A DNA stretch of 32,964 nucleotides from Saccoglossus kowalevskii (Eukaryota > Hemichordata > Enteropneusta > Harrimaniidae), in the NCBI RefSeq assembly GCF_000003605.2, contig NW_003157252.1:2562-35525 (forward strand), written 5' to 3'. How positions within the stretch are numbered: the first letter of the stretch is position 1; every line of letters starts with the position of its first letter. A program made the translations under genes and the position numbers. Shown here piece after piece: positions 1 through 23,143 of the stretch. The notes below the pieces were generated by a model, which had not been told where the DNA came from, did no database searches, and was given only the letters and a program-made list of their open reading frames with translations.

Positions 1-2034
1 ATTTTTAGTTTCAAATACTCCGGCTTAGTGTTCTATGTTCTTCGCGTAATTAGGTGTTCGTATGCAAAGGATGTCCGCCCCGAGGATAATCACCTACATT
101 CTAGACCGACCATTGGTCAATTCAAGACAGTAAAAAGTACCGGACATATGTTCAGAACTTGCTTGTCGTCCGTCCTGTTTTGGTTAGATAATAGATCAAC
201 GAATGAGGGCGTGATTTGGACACTAACCAAATGGGTCCCAAGTGATAAGAAGGATTAACAATTATATTACGCACGTTTCGAGTACCCAACGTGTGAGTGT
301 TTATTCTGTACAAATTTAACTTAATTCAAACAGTTCACTAGAATGCATATCCGTTCACAATCTCTATATTTTATAGTGTAGTATTATTGGTCAAGAGATG
401 GTACTTCACAACATTTGTCCATGAAGGTCAGTTTGTATGTTTGTCTAAAAAATAAGAACATCCAGTACTCTAAAGTGTGTTAAAAGGACTGAATATCCAC
501 TTTAATATTTTGTTCATAGCAAATACAAAATAATTTTCACACATTTTATGTTTTTAGTCTTGGGAGTGACGTTTAACACACTGACATTAAATGCAACTTT
601 ATTGATAGTATTCAATAAACAGAAAGAAATAACATTTGTATGGAACTGACCAAAACTGGTCAAAGCTGCATTTAACCAGCCCGGAGATATAATCGGCTTG
701 ATATAGTGGAATCGTGTTTTGATCTAGACGCTATGTTATTGAGACAGAGAGTGACAGGATGTATTCTTCACAGATCAAGTAACTATGCAAACAGATCATC
801 AGATTGTTTGTGCTGTTCACAAACCCAAAATAAACTACAGCCATTGGACTATTGCTTTGCATATAAAATGACGGAAATCGCTATTTTAGTGAGCACTTCA
901 TCGTTAGGTTTCCATGGTAACATATCATATCACATCACACACAATGTCTGGGTAAGATATATTGAGAATATGTCAGACACCTATAATGTATCTATAGTAG
1001 AATATATAAAATATAATGTTTTATAATTTTTTTTATTTCATATCTGACATATCTTAAAAATAAAATAATTCGCGCCGTGTTCAAATAAAGTGTACATTGA
1101 TTAAAGACTCAACTCACAATTAATTATTACGCAACAATTTAAACAATATGTTCAATGCTCAGACACTCAATTCAATTCAGGTATAATTTATTACATTCAT
1201 TTTATGTCAATATAACAAACACCGAAACAATGCATCCAAACTTGTTTTCGTGTTAAAATACTTAGTGTAACGCTAAAGTCACAAGAACCATGATTCTCGC
1301 GCAGTAATGGTATTTATCATGACTTACTTTACGTCGGAAAAAATATCAAAGATTCGATATGTATTGCTTATTTTATTGTACTTCGAGATAATCCGGTCAA
1401 TCGTGGCCGAGCATTCGAAGTATTAGAGGTAAATATTTTGTCACGATGTTCCGTTTACAAGATGTTACGTAATTATCAATCAAATCGCTACAGTCGTGGC
1501 AACGCGTCCTGTTTTATATTAGCAACGTTTACAACGCGTGTATATTAATTGATGTTTGAGAAATTTGGATTTTTCCATGAAAAATTACAAAGCCTTGTTT
1601 ATATTATAATAGATTCCCAGATGATTTCCTAATAATTCATGACAACCGTTTGTTAGTATCTAACGACTATATGTGATTGTTTTGACGTTTTTTTTTTCTT
1701 CAGACCTTATGTGATTGCTTTCAATATATATTACCTTTCACAATTTCGGGGTATGGTGCTTACGAGGTACGAATATTTAACCCTTTCTTTTCATGTGCCA
1801 CAAGGCTTCAGCTTGGTAAACCACATGTTGACGATCTCAGTCTGTGTATTTTATAACTTTTGATGTCACTTGAGGCACCCACAAAACCCTGAACCGCAAT
1901 TTTATTTTTGTTTTTCTTTGTTCTGAGATCCCTATTGTTTTGAGGCGCAGCTGCTTTCACTACATGTAGTCAAAATCAGATGTATATTGGTAATAAAATG
2001 TGAGAAATAATGTAGTTACGAGAGAAACATATAT
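1..2034. other. Non-coding, no gene recognised
   Basis: The DNA is AT-rich with many stops. The open frames at 28-258 and 706-1026 lack recognisable domains and fit chance. A short inverted repeat TTTGGTTAG / CTAACCAAA lies near 178-230. Confidence 0.6.
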
Positions 2035-2122
2035 TTTATTGAAATAAATAATATAATACACATACTACTCTTCTTCAGAATATAATACATTTCAAGTAGA
2101 TGTCACCGCAAGTGTTTTTAAA

Positions 2123-2335
2123 TTAAATTGGGCTCATGCATCCCAAGTCACTTAAGATTCTCTGTGAGTCTGTCCGAACTATAATTCGTTGGATTCTCAT
2201 GCCAGAGGCACGAACAACCCACTCCTTGCATAGCAGGGGCATATAGACTGGGCGATTGGTCAATATGACATTCGGACAGGCAATAGTGAAACATAGATCC
2301 TCTTTATTGAAAGATATAAAAAGACTTTGGCACAA
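2123..2335 (-). CDS. Terminal-exon-like open frame, product unknown
   Basis: The minus strand shows a nine-T run and TATAG at 2336-2349, an exemplary acceptor. It is followed directly by 70 open codons ending in TAA, with AATAAA 85 bases downstream (2035-2040, minus). The peptide includes FTIACPNVILTNRPVYMPLL and RIQRIIVRTDSQRIL. It has mixed G/C and A/T third positions, unlike the flanking AT-rich DNA. I recognise no domain. It could be the last exon of an alternative SKOR transcript, part of an unrelated minus-strand gene, or a chance frame. No upstream partner exon with a firm matching donor was found. Confidence 0.25.
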   Translation of the reverse strand: MCQSLFISFNKEDLCFTIACPNVILTNRPVYMPLLCKEWVVRASGMRIQRIIVRTDSQRILSDLGCMSPI

Positions 2336-2469
2336 CTATAAAAAAAAACGTGATCTTCGCAATTAACCAATCTTACAGACATTGCTCTAAGCACACGTGA
2401 GTAACTGCTTATGTTTCCACCTCCGAACACCGGAAACTTTAAAATCTTACAAGCTGAATCAAAGTACAG

Positions 2470-2608
2470 CTACGGCGCGCCAAGTGCAAAAATATTCTAT
2501 CATACAGAATAATAAAAAACAGAATTTTGATTTTGAGAAAAAGGCTATGAAATTCTGTTTTTTATTATTCTGTATGATAGAATATTCTTGCAACACTTGG
2601 CGTCGTAG
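2470..2608. mobile_element. Foldback (long inverted-repeat) MITE-like element
   Basis: A 37-bp perfect inverted repeat (2491-2527 with 2550-2586) surrounds a 22-base loop (2528-2549). Pairing continues imperfectly outward through CCAAGTG / CACTTGG to about 2470 and 2608, with small bulges. GTAC occurs just outside or at both ends (2464-2467 and 2608-2611). The arm carries ATCATACAGAATAATAAAAA. Near-perfect arms imply a recent origin or selection on the hairpin. It codes for no transposase. A transcript would form a long dsRNA stem. Confidence 0.75.
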
Positions 2609-3244
2609 TACAACAACATATATTTACACTCAATGCTGAACTATTACGCAATAAAAAATAAAACATCTACTCATATACAATACATGTTCAGACGGCATAG
2701 TTACTGGGCATGCGCACTTCGTACTATCAGAAAATATATATCAGATTCCATATGTATAAATATAAGATAAATATTGCACTTCATAAAAACATCGAAAAAT
2801 AAACACGGAGAATATATGTACATTAAATCCAACTCAGTGTTACATCAGTCGGTCTTTTCCCCCCAATTTTCGAGAAAAGCGGTTTAACAAACTGAGCATG
2901 CGCATTTTGAAACCACGTGGCAGATGACGCCGAACTCTCTATCTCGGATTCGCGAAGAAATCAAACGAATCTGATTATTTCTGTTGCTATGATGCATTCA
3001 GTCGTATTATATTGTAGACGTCCGTCTTGTGTTCCTGAAAGAACAAAGTTAATCGATTGTTAAAACATGTTTTCATAAGGTGTCATTGTGAAACTACAAA
3101 CGTACTCACTATCTGTTAGGGAAAAATGGAAAAAAAAAACATGTAATTTTTAAGACTGTTGTTGGATGATTTATTCTGATGAATACACTGAATTATGTGT
3201 TATCGTAAGCTATACACGCTATTTTAGCTCACAGCTGAGTATTC

Positions 3245-3258
3245 GTGCGCATGCGCAC
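3245..3258. promoter_or_regulatory. NRF1-type palindrome GTGCGCATGCGCAC
   Basis: A perfect 14-bp palindrome contains TGCGCATGCGCA, which fits the known NRF1 consensus (YGCGCAYGCGCR). Related GCATGCGCA motifs lie at 2708-2716 and 2896-2904. No adjacent promoter or gene start is visible on either strand, so function is speculative. Confidence 0.35.
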
Positions 3259-3652
3259 CGATCATTGTTGCAATGTACAAAAAGAATCGCATCACTAGAA
3301 CGAACACTATATAGTTTTTTGGCAAAATCTACATTTTTAGTTAACGTAAATCATGTCGTATGTAATCTAGATATTGCGTCCTGGGACGTTTTGAGGCTGG
3401 CTAATGATAGATAATTGAATATATGCCAATGCAGAGTTAGTAGCATCGTCGCATGTCTTCGAGGGCTCGGTGCCCAGATGAACCCCGAGCGGCGTGATTT
3501 CATATAACGTTAAGATATGAAATATGAAGGACGCATCTTGTAACATACAAAGTTAAGATTCGAGGTGTGCTTCCAACGTACATTATAAATATGGAACACG
3601 ATCCAGAGGTCCAAAACTGAATGCACAACACCTCGAACAGGTGTGAGTTGTA

Positions 3653-3658
3653 TTTAAT
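3653..3658 (-). promoter_or_regulatory. Candidate poly(A) signal ATTAAA for SKOR
   Basis: The minus strand carries ATTAAA three bases after the stop codon of the longest exon 7 reading. A canonical AATAAA lies further down at 3170-3175 (minus), followed by a T-rich run. Either could end the transcript, and neither is proven. Confidence 0.25.
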
Positions 3659-3660
3659 AG

Positions 3661-13025
<9,365 letters not shown>

Positions 13026-13034
13026 TATTGATCC
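13026..13034 (-). promoter_or_regulatory. SKOR: Possible 5'-UTR splice acceptor upstream of the SKOR start codon
   Basis: The minus strand reads a T-rich tract, then TATATTGTTAG|GATCAATAATGG, with the start ATG 8 bases into the putative exon. This would place the transcription start further upstream, beyond 13.04 kb. It is inferred from the motif only. Confidence 0.4.
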
Positions 13035-15035
13035 TAACAATATAATAAATACAAAAAAATATGCGTTATTAGATGTCAGAAAAACACCTAATCACGTGAT
13101 TGTCATCCGAGAATCCACTGCCGTGGTTAACACGGCGGTAGAAGCGTCTACACAAAATAGCACAAATACTGGTCAACATGAACACGCCTATCTCAGTGGC
13201 CTCACCGCTGAGGCCGCGCACACAACATTGAAAAAATACTCACGCAGGAACTGAAAGACATTCCAAAATACAGATAAGAGAAAAGGGATGCGATTAAACA
13301 AAATACCGATTACTGACTAGTTAAATGAGACGAAACTGCGATAGAGAGCGCTGGTCAGCTATGACGGGAGTTGTTAAACCTTTCGATGGGCTTCTTAAAT
13401 GGACGTAACTAACATTATTAATTGACGCGGGTGATGTTACTGGACTGTAAGTAGTCGCCATTATATGGTTGTATGTATGACACACACATGCTTTAATTAA
13501 TCAACTTTTTAGAGTCGATTGTGACGTACAGACCCAAAGGAAGGCAAACCTACTGAAATATTTATTACGGTAAAACTTCATCTCATGGCTATTAGAGACG
13601 AAAAGATGGACGTTTTCACGCTGGGTGATCCCATGCATAATCCTTCACACAGAGTCGAGAAGCCGTAATACGGTTAGAGGGGTTCAATTCCGCTGTTCGC
13701 CCCATCGCTATTCAGATATTCCACGCCGGGAACGCTCTGTATTTTATCGCATCCAAATTTGATCAAGAGCATAAGCGATTTGTTCATTGGAATAGTCTAA
13801 CAGTAATTGGACTTGTATCCCGGATGCTAATTGAATGATAATGGTAAACATGCCGATTCAATAAAAGCTTATTACCGGCTACACCTTCCCAGTAGTGTAT
13901 TGTGCACACAGACCACGTAGCGTTTCCTATCAGCGCGAATCATGGAAAATGACTCTTTTCCTTATTGCATCTAAGCATTCTACCCAACCAAGCATATCAG
14001 TGATCGTATCAGACCAGTGGGACTCACTCGTAAAACTTTTGAACATTGCCCCTTTTCGTTATGTCAGGCCATGAGGGAGACCCCGGTCTTACTTCCCATC
14101 TGTTTTGTGTTGATGACTTTCTAAAGTGGATGTTATCTTGTTTTCAGATAGCTTCTTCTCTTATCAGTTCGCAGCGCCAAGTAACGGCTCATTACCACAG
14201 CCGCGAAAACTTCGATTCCCCAACAAATACGCATTTTCATTTTTTCGTATGTCCAATCATTGCAACTTTTCGAGTTTTTTAATCAATTGTTTATTTGCGA
14301 AGTATGATGATGTCAGTCCTATGCATTTGTGTTAATCAGATAACATCGTGACCTCACCTGAGTTATCTCTGTTGAAAACTGGCACCCACGTCAGACACTG
14401 ATCAAAATCACATATGCAAGTTCACCATTATCACATAAGATGATAACTTTTTTATGACTCCTGGGGCAAACCTACTACTGCCGCTATGATTCACGTTCGT
14501 CTGACGTTTATATTATTTCTGCGGTATTCACCAGAAACCTTTCAGTTATACAGTATATATACAGACGGGTATACGAGCAAGTCTGAAAACAAGTCGGTCT
14601 CTACGATTGCGACTATGTTACTCGTTATTCATAACTTCAAGCCTTGGTCGGTAATTGCATAGGGCATGTAGCAAAGAGAAAGAACCCAAGCGAAGCGCGT
14701 CACAGACTCGAGAATTATTAGCGTTGCAGCTCACTTTAAACACCTACCGGAGGCAGATTTTTAAGTCTTGTCAATATTTTAAAACAGGTCGAGACATTTT
14801 CGAATGCTATATGAGCGGAAAACCGATGATTTCACGCTATAAATCAATTCTAGTTTGCGAGTCATGCAACCGTACTCTCATGTCGTACACATGAATGCGT
14901 TCGGCAGCTAGATGCCACGTTTTGATCAGTTGCGCTCTGCACTCAGTAGAGAATCAGATAAATGCTCGTACAGATAAAAGTGCTCAAATTTAAATTCAAC
15001 GCTATACAGGCAGGACTTATCTTTGTTTTTTTATT

Positions 15036-15175
15036 ATTAATTATTATAAATATTTTTTACTATTATCATTAGTATCAACATCAACCAACGTCATTATTAT
15101 TATCATCATCATCAGCGTCAATGTTATCATTAAGCTCATCATAATCATTATTAATATTATTGATAATTTTTCAAA
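15036..15175. repeat. ATT/ATC trinucleotide-rich low-complexity tract
   Basis: Interrupted ATT, ATC and TTA repeats (for example ATTATTATTATCATCATCAT) make a degenerate simple-repeat region with no coding potential. Confidence 0.75.
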
Positions 15176-18100
15176 TTATAAAAGTCTCTACTTTTGCTTG
15201 AATTTTTACAATGGTTATTTATACTCTTTGACCATGTGTTTACAACAAGGTAGACATGCAATTAAGAAAATCGCGATCTAGGGTGACTATCGGACAATGA
15301 TTGTCATGATATACCGCTCGAGGTATTTAGCTCAGTCATTGTCTCCCAGTTACCATCAAAATGCCGTTTTATTCCATGCTTACTTGTTATATTGATTAAG
15401 ATCGACACAAGGCCACGCACAAACATATTTCCTCTTAAAGGGGTCAAATTTAACGCCTTGTTCGTTTCCTTCTATTACGTCAACTTAAAGAAAGTAAAGA
15501 CGCGTGCGTTTCGGTTACTATGTATATTTCATGCGGGCTTTATCTGTCTCGTGACACTAGAGCGCTCACGCGAATAAGACGCGCTATAATATAGCAAATC
15601 ATTTTTTTTTTCGTGAAAAAAAAAACAACACACATCATTGGTTTTAAGAAAAGTAACACGTCTTTCAATAGTTTACTTGTCAAGTTTATTCCATCGTATC
15701 AGGAAATTAAACAGGCCAATAAAAAGTGTGTAATCAACTCGAAGCACGATTTTAGTTATCAAGTGTGGTGGGACGGAAAACAAATGGGCGCGACGCAACA
15801 AACTGTGAAGGAAAGAAAGACGAAAAACATAAAATATTCAGTGGAATGCGTAAAGAAATATGAATGACACGCGAGTAGTTCTATGCGACAAATAATTACT
15901 CGGATCCCTGTGCCGTATAGACTTAGTATATGCAACTTTAAAACCTATTTAGCAATAGCCGGCCGCATTCAATCGAAAACTCATTAAAAATGGACGAAAT
16001 GCGATAGTGGATGATGAGAACTTATTTTCGTTGATGTGTCATCATGAAGAGCATTCTTAATGATTTCACGTGTTAGACAATATAATAGACACGTCTCTGT
16101 CGTTGTGCCTATACACGTTATATCATGGGAAGGGACGCAACTCCACCACCATGATGGCGGTACGTTACGGGTACCACGTCAGACTTATAGATGGGACATT
16201 TAATTTAAGTTATTCCGTATTACATGTCGCGTCGACTGAAATGCACCCGTTTTTTTCGTGTGTGTTTTTTTTAATGAAATATCCTCCGTATAAATATGAA
16301 GTACGAGATTAAGTTAAATCAGCCTCGTGCATAGAGAACTGACTTGTATAAATCACAGTAAGCGCAAAAGCCCGGGATGTAAGTTTTGTGCTTGTAGTTC
16401 TTCATATTAGAATGGACATTTTTTTTCTCTTCATCGATTTCTTCGCAGAATTAAATTACGCGCTCGGTTGGTTTGGTGGATATATCTTGGGGTATGTAAT
16501 AAATTGGCAATGCCAACAAGGAAAGTGTATCGGGCTCATTGTTTTAAATAACAGGTGACAATCAGGCTGAACAATTTCTGCTTCACTTGTCTTTTTTGTG
16601 GGAAGATCACACGGAGTCATGACCCTCGGATTAAGTTGTTAGTAACTATGATGGCCAGGGGTGACGACCCGACATTCGATTTGAAGATCGTAGCATTCAG
16701 CACATTGTTATACCTGTGATCAAGTTTTCAAATCGCCTGAATGTCTCAAAAATAATCATGGTGGTGAATGTACTCACATTCTTCGACTATTTTCTACTAA
16801 AACCAAACTCTTGATGGACACTTATGACCTTAACCCGGCGGCGATCGACAGTCGTGTCTCTTGCATAAAAGACACATATTTATTTTTTATTGGAAGATGT
16901 TTGGTCATAGCAACTGATAAATAATATTAACGATAACATCACAGTTGATATAAACTTGTCTGTTTTGTATCGCATCTATAACTTCATAGAAACATATAAG
17001 AGTGTGGATTGGTTTTGGGGATTGCCATGCAATTATACAAACGGATGGTCGGACGTCGTGTTATTATTACATATAAAAACAAAATAACCGTTAGATTAGT
17101 AAAAATTCAATCGATGTGCAGTATCGCGATTCAACGCCATGGAAGCAGAGTATATCAACCATACGGGGTGCTTTAATGACGGGGTCCGACTTTTGAGGAC
17201 ACTGTTCGGTCCGGGTCGGCCGCGTTTATCAGTGTCGCACCGTCGACTGAGGCAGTGACACCGAGCTTATTGATTTACGTAAATGTCGAATTCACTATAA
17301 TAGTTGTTTCCAGTACTAGACCTTTCGTACGTCGTAATTATTTTATTATATTTGTATTGTGTTAGCTCAAATTAACGGGAAACTAAAGATTGGTATATCC
17401 TCGGTCGTGGAACGAAGAAAGCGGGTTGTTCTACAGCAACTGCCAACAACTGAATGGGAGAAAGGAGCGATGAACGCCCGTAAATTTACGTGACTCATCG
17501 CTGCATTAAATAAATCGAAAGAGACAGGGACATGCAAAAATGTCTCTTTCGTTAAAACATATTAACACTGCGGTTGTTCCGTCGAAGCTGATGACATGGT
17601 ATGTAATCATGACAATTTGTTCTATTTTTTCATCAAATCATTTGACTTTGACTCAAAGCAACATTTTTTACGAACTCGATAATAATATAGTAGAACGTCA
17701 ATCTCATGTATCAGCGATTTTTGTAGAAGCTTGGCTTACCTCTGCAGACACGCCAAGTACGTAGTCGTACTGTTATTGGAGTTCGGTATTGTCAAATACT
17801 TTCGAATAAATATATGTGTTATTTTTACTATTATGCTGGGTTAGACATTATCGTGGAAGCTCTGCCATAGTTTATCTAATGTTGTACTTGGTGATAAGAA
17901 GGTGCTTACAACGATTGGAAAAACGGCCCTAACTTAACGAGCAAGTTGTCATGGTATTTTGGGAATCAGAATTTATATACAGTTTATATTGCTCACCTTT
18001 TTGCTCGTTCGATGATGTATGGCGTCTGATGGCAGAAAGGATTTCCGACGTAGTTTGCCGGTCTTCAACTCCAATAATAATCAACAGACAGGTGATTTTC

Positions 18101-21100
18101 TCCTCGTACGGAGCACGTCATGGGATGTGTGGGCCACTTGTTAACAGGCAACTGTGGAGGTACAACAACAAATCAGTACTCCTGTTACTAAACCAGGACG
18201 GTCCGTTCAGTTACAATGATACTGGGCGGCAGTGCTACGAATGGATAGATATACACTTCATTATCCCGTGTAAGTGTGCGTTACCGGCATATTCCTCCGT
18301 ATACTTCCCCCAAATTAACTGTCTGGTCGTATGTGACGAGTGAGTTTAAATAACTAGCCGGAGTCCCTGACATATGGCGAGCGCACGCTATTGTGAATTT
18401 TCTTATTGACGTCCTTTGAATATGTGAATATAGCCGGCGATTTGGCATCCCATTAGTATTCACACAGGAGTCCAAGCAACGTTCCACACTGGGTGCAATC
18501 TGTCGCTCTTCGCCCTCAAAACCCGGTTCAAAATTGGGACATTTGATATCGCAACCTAGCTGAAACTCACTTACGGGTAAATGCCGTGGTGGTCGGATAT
18601 CCTCAAAAGTTCGTTTTTGTGCGATGTTGACGGTAAAAGAGATAAATTGGAGGAAGTGGAGTGAACAGTTAAAGCTGGAGGTGTGCTGAATCGTGAGCGT
18701 CACTGACGAAACAGTTGATTAAGCTGAATAATGTCATAATGAAATTGCCAATGGGAATTATTAATATAATAAAAGAATGGGAATGCACACTCACACCGAA
18801 CACAAAATCGGGGACAAAAAAAAAACCCCAGCAAATGTAGAACGTACCCATTAGAAACGGCATCGAGCCGGCGGCTCCTATCGGTGATACTGATGTAACC
18901 TGCACGGGGTCGAGGGTACAAGCGCGTTCGGTTGGACGAGTGGACTGACAGCGTTAGGTAGCAGCCTACTCCGATAGGTCACAAGGCTTATCTGTGTGCC
19001 TGGCCCAATCAAGACTCCAACTACTTACAAGTTGAAACGTCAAAACGAACACAAACTATTATTATTCAGAAAATAGGAGTTTGATTTACCATACGTTTAG
19101 CGACGCATGCGTGTTAAGCAAGGCCGCTCTTCACTCACGGGGGACTTTGGGATTATCTTTTTGCATTCAGAAACATATTTCCTTAGCGATAATTACCCTT
19201 TCGTGGCGTTTTGTTAAAAATGGTAATTCCGCCAAGATTGTCATATATTTAAAATAATGAAATGTGATTAGTTTTTTCAGAGGAGATGACTTCTTAAATT
19301 CGTCGTAGTGTGGCGGGTTTGGTCTTTGATCGGCGCCGCACGAACAAAAGCCCACACGGTGATACGTCCGGAAATTTAACGATATTTTCCGAGTAATTAA
19401 TTACGGTGTATTGATACATTGCGTGAATACACCGTTTACTGCCTGTGTTAGCTCGCAACAACAATGGCGTAGTACGCTACACAATCTCGGATATAAACGC
19501 TAATTTTACAGAATAAAAACGAAGTTAAAAATTCTCATCTATAAGCTGCCTGTTTTTATTGTGTTCTGGCGCCGAGCAGTATGTGCTATTGCATATTTTC
19601 CGCCGTTTTAAACTCTTTTTGATTCCAATAATGGGGTATAATGGACGGATTTGGTGCATAAAGTCCTAACATATGTAGCGAGTCACACTGAAGCATCTAG
19701 TTATAATTGCGTAAAACTCCCGTAATTAATCGGTTATCATTACAAGTTAAAAACGGACTTGACGGAAATTCTTATCTTCCTTGATGTTGTAGATAGCATA
19801 TTTGGGTCAAAATATTTTCTTTTTTTTTTAAACATATCTGATCTATTCATGCATAGTAAGAAACAAAGGCGTGTTTTGAATAGATTAAGTGTTAAATGTC
19901 GTGGTAATCACATTAGCCTCATCTGTTAATTCTACAAATGACATCTGGGGAAATCGTAGCATTTTTGTCTCTGATATTCGCGTTGGCTGAATTGATATAT
20001 TCCTGTGAAGTCCCCGTGATGCGAGTAAATTGAGAGGGATTACTAGTATACGTGCATACTAGTCAGCTGCTTTAGGGTGTATAGGGAAACCCAGTAGGGA
20101 ACGCAATGTTGAACGAAACGCACCCCCCCCCAGCCGTAAACAACAGGGTTGATGTCGGAGATCGTGGTAGCAATCGTGGTTATCGTTAACTGTTGAACAT
20201 AACACAGCGGATGCATTGTGTCATCGGTGACTGTGATTCAATAACCAACAAATGCAAATTTGGGGGGAAATTGGTTAAGCTTGTGTTCGACTCGACCAGG
20301 TTTGGCTGACATCGAGATGACGCAAAAAAATACTCTCATTAGTGATAGGAAAATAGCACTGTCCAAAATGGGGTGTGGTTTCTGTGACAAAAATGTACTG
20401 TCATCACATACATTAACGAACGAGACATTGTCTTTAACTATCGCCTGATGCAAACAAAAATATCTTTTAAAGTGTGCTTTGAAGAGACTCAAGACGAACA
20501 TGCGATGGTATACAAACCAAATTGAAATGTGAATCCGCCGTAATTGATGGCATTTTACTTATGACGCACCAGTGGGCCATGGAACTGCAAACCATTTTTT
20601 GTAGTTTCATGGTAAAACGTTTCGTGTTTTAACGTATCAGAGGCAAATATATAGATTTGTATCATATCTTATTAGATTCAATTATCTAAAAATTATCTGT
20701 AGTTAGATGATTAAACAATATCGTTTATTGTCACCATCTTTCAATTGGTCGGGAAATATGGTGAATTGTTCATTGCTTTCCTTGTGTACTTATCGCTACT
20801 AAACACAGCGACAAATTGTGAAATTATTTGTCGATAAACACATAGATAACAAAACGAAGGTAATGCTCATCAGGGGGAGGGAGGAGACGGAAAATTTATC
20901 ACTTACTTCCAACACTCTATTCAAGTTCGCCGTGAAGGAAAGTACAAGCCGCTCTTGGGCCTATATTATGATTTGGTCGTGTCTAGGGTAAATATAAGAA
21001 TTGCTTCTGAATATAAGTGAAAATCATTCACCCCGGGAATGCCAATTGGTTCGCGCAAAGTGTTACATCCAACATGTTGCGACCCCCTCCTAGTTGTACT

Positions 21101-21256
21101 GTCTTGATTACCGGCCTACATAGACCTCGATAAACCACACGCTAGTGTTGTAACTTTCGAATGCAAATAAACAAGCACTCGCGTCGTTAACACCTCTTGT
21201 GGCTGCCCCATAAGTAGACTAATTACCGGTGACCGGTACCTTTGTTAATCGGCGTT

Positions 21257-21268
21257 GATGACGTCATC
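21257..21268. promoter_or_regulatory. CRE-like palindrome GATGACGTCATC
   Basis: A perfect 12-bp palindrome contains TGACGTCA, the known CREB/ATF site, about 8.2 kb upstream of the SKOR start codon. This is a single-motif observation only. Confidence 0.25.
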
Positions 21269-23143
21269 GGGGACTTATATCTAGTGTTAATGTAACAAAA
21301 CCTCTATTAAATCATTGGTTATTGTTTTTTATAGCATATGTGTTTTCTCGATATTCGGTCTTTTATTAAAGGGATCGTTACGATGAATAATCTTCACCGG
21401 AGCTACTTTATTTAGCCTGGTTCTCGGAGAAGAAACAGATTTAAGAAAAAAATGTTTGTTTCAAAAAAACGAAACACCCCCCTTGTATTATGCGTTTTAC
21501 GGCAGGCTGGACAGATACTGATATACACACTATACACACAAACACAATGGGATGAATGTTCAGGCCGACCTCTGACTGTTGTTTGTTTTGTAGATTGTAT
21601 AGTGTTTATTTTGCTCAATGAGTGCATATTGTTTGACAGCTTAATCATCTCCTCGCGAGAGTAGATGAGAGAAGTACAAAGAATATTTACTATTATATTT
21701 CCGCATATGGATCAGAGCCCCCGTTCTAGGAGTATCCGAGATCGCTTGTCCCTCTAACACATCAAGGAAGTAGTTTGTAATAATCCCGTGAGAGTATTGT
21801 AGATGACAATGTCCGTGCACATGTGACTCCGTTACCCACTGGACTGAATTGGGCGATTATAAATACGTATAATGCCTTTCACTACTTGTAATTCGGTGGA
21901 TGTTAGTTTAGTATTATCACAATACAGCGCTGTACTATGATAGTTATGCGAACATCTACTATTTGGAGCGTCACTTTCTCAAATACCTGTAACCACGGCC
22001 GCTTATCTTACGCTAATAGCCGTTTGTAAAACAAGAAAAAAATACATTAATTATGTAATTGAACTAAAAGCCGATTAACATGTAGTCCGGAAAATAATCG
22101 ATCGTTTTGCGAGGGTCATTTGTTTTGTTGACGAAATTACAATAATTAAAATTAAATTAATTTCACATGCGACAGTAGGCATTAATAGGAATGGGTGGCG
22201 CGGCGACGAGGGTGCTCTCGTCGGGATCAGTCATCGGTAAACAATCGCGGAATCATGCCGAAGACTTTCGGAAATACAACGCTATATAGCAGCTGCCCGA
22301 GAGCTGGCAATCTTGTTAACTCTTCTCTGTGTATTTGCATTAATAGGACAAAAGCTAACGGGAAAGCGGGCACGCGAGCTGACGGTTATTAAATGAAAAT
22401 GCCGGGTCCCATCTGGTCGTCTTACTTAATTTGATCACATCTCTGTATTTCCTTTGTGTAAACACCGTACGAGGTCTGTCCGTGGTATTTTGGCAAGAAC
22501 TGGTCTTCCTGTCCTGCCCATTGTTGCCACATAAATAATCCCTTTACTAAATCTTTAATTCAATCCAGTTTTGAAGCATGCTTACATTGTAGAATGTTTC
22601 ACGCGGGACTCGTTCTTCCTGTCGAAGTCGCGAAGATCAGTGATGTACGCATATTGTTTTTTTTGTGTGTGTCATAGTTGATTGAAATTAACAACAGTGG
22701 TGATCCTTCCGACGCGTAGAGACGATTGAAGACCCCGCGACCCGTTGCATCTTTATTTTCATCGCTGCCAACCACAGATGTTTCACGATTCCACTTACAA
22801 CGCATCAGTGATATTATATTTTCCCGAGAAAAATTAATTACAGTCTCGATTAAGCGAAATCAAAAGTATACTTTTTAATTATAATCATCGCAGTACTCGG
22901 CGGTCGCATAATCCGTTTCGAGTTACCAAACGCAGAATTCAATTTAAAGTTGTTGTTGTTTTTAATTCAATTTAAACTTTTACTTACACCGTGTTCGTTG
23001 TTAGCGTCGACTATGTTAGCGGTTGCGCACGGATGTGCTGACAATTGAATATTTTACGATAGTTCGTCTTCAGGTTGTTTCTGTGAGCTTGAAAGTACTC
23101 TTCTATATACTTTTTCAAGTTTTTGCAGCCTGTATTTGAATTC

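Noticed and set aside
13026-13040. SKOR start at the TTG at 13040
   Set aside because: Animal nuclear genes rarely start at TTG. The ATG at 13025 is in frame, and a likely splice acceptor lies between the two.
13675-13705. tRNA-like B box (GGTTCAATTCC) followed by a CCCCA end
   Set aside because: No A box or D arm at the right distance upstream, one T-stem mismatch, and no matching 5' acceptor strand.
15613-15867. 84-codon Lys-rich plus open frame
   Set aside because: AT-rich composition gives Lys/Asn/Ile-heavy frames by chance, and no domain, splice or promoter signal supports it.
17951-18703. Open frames of 130 (plus) and 140 (minus) codons
   Set aside because: They overlap, have no recognised domain or exon signals, and one or so of this length is expected by chance in the window.
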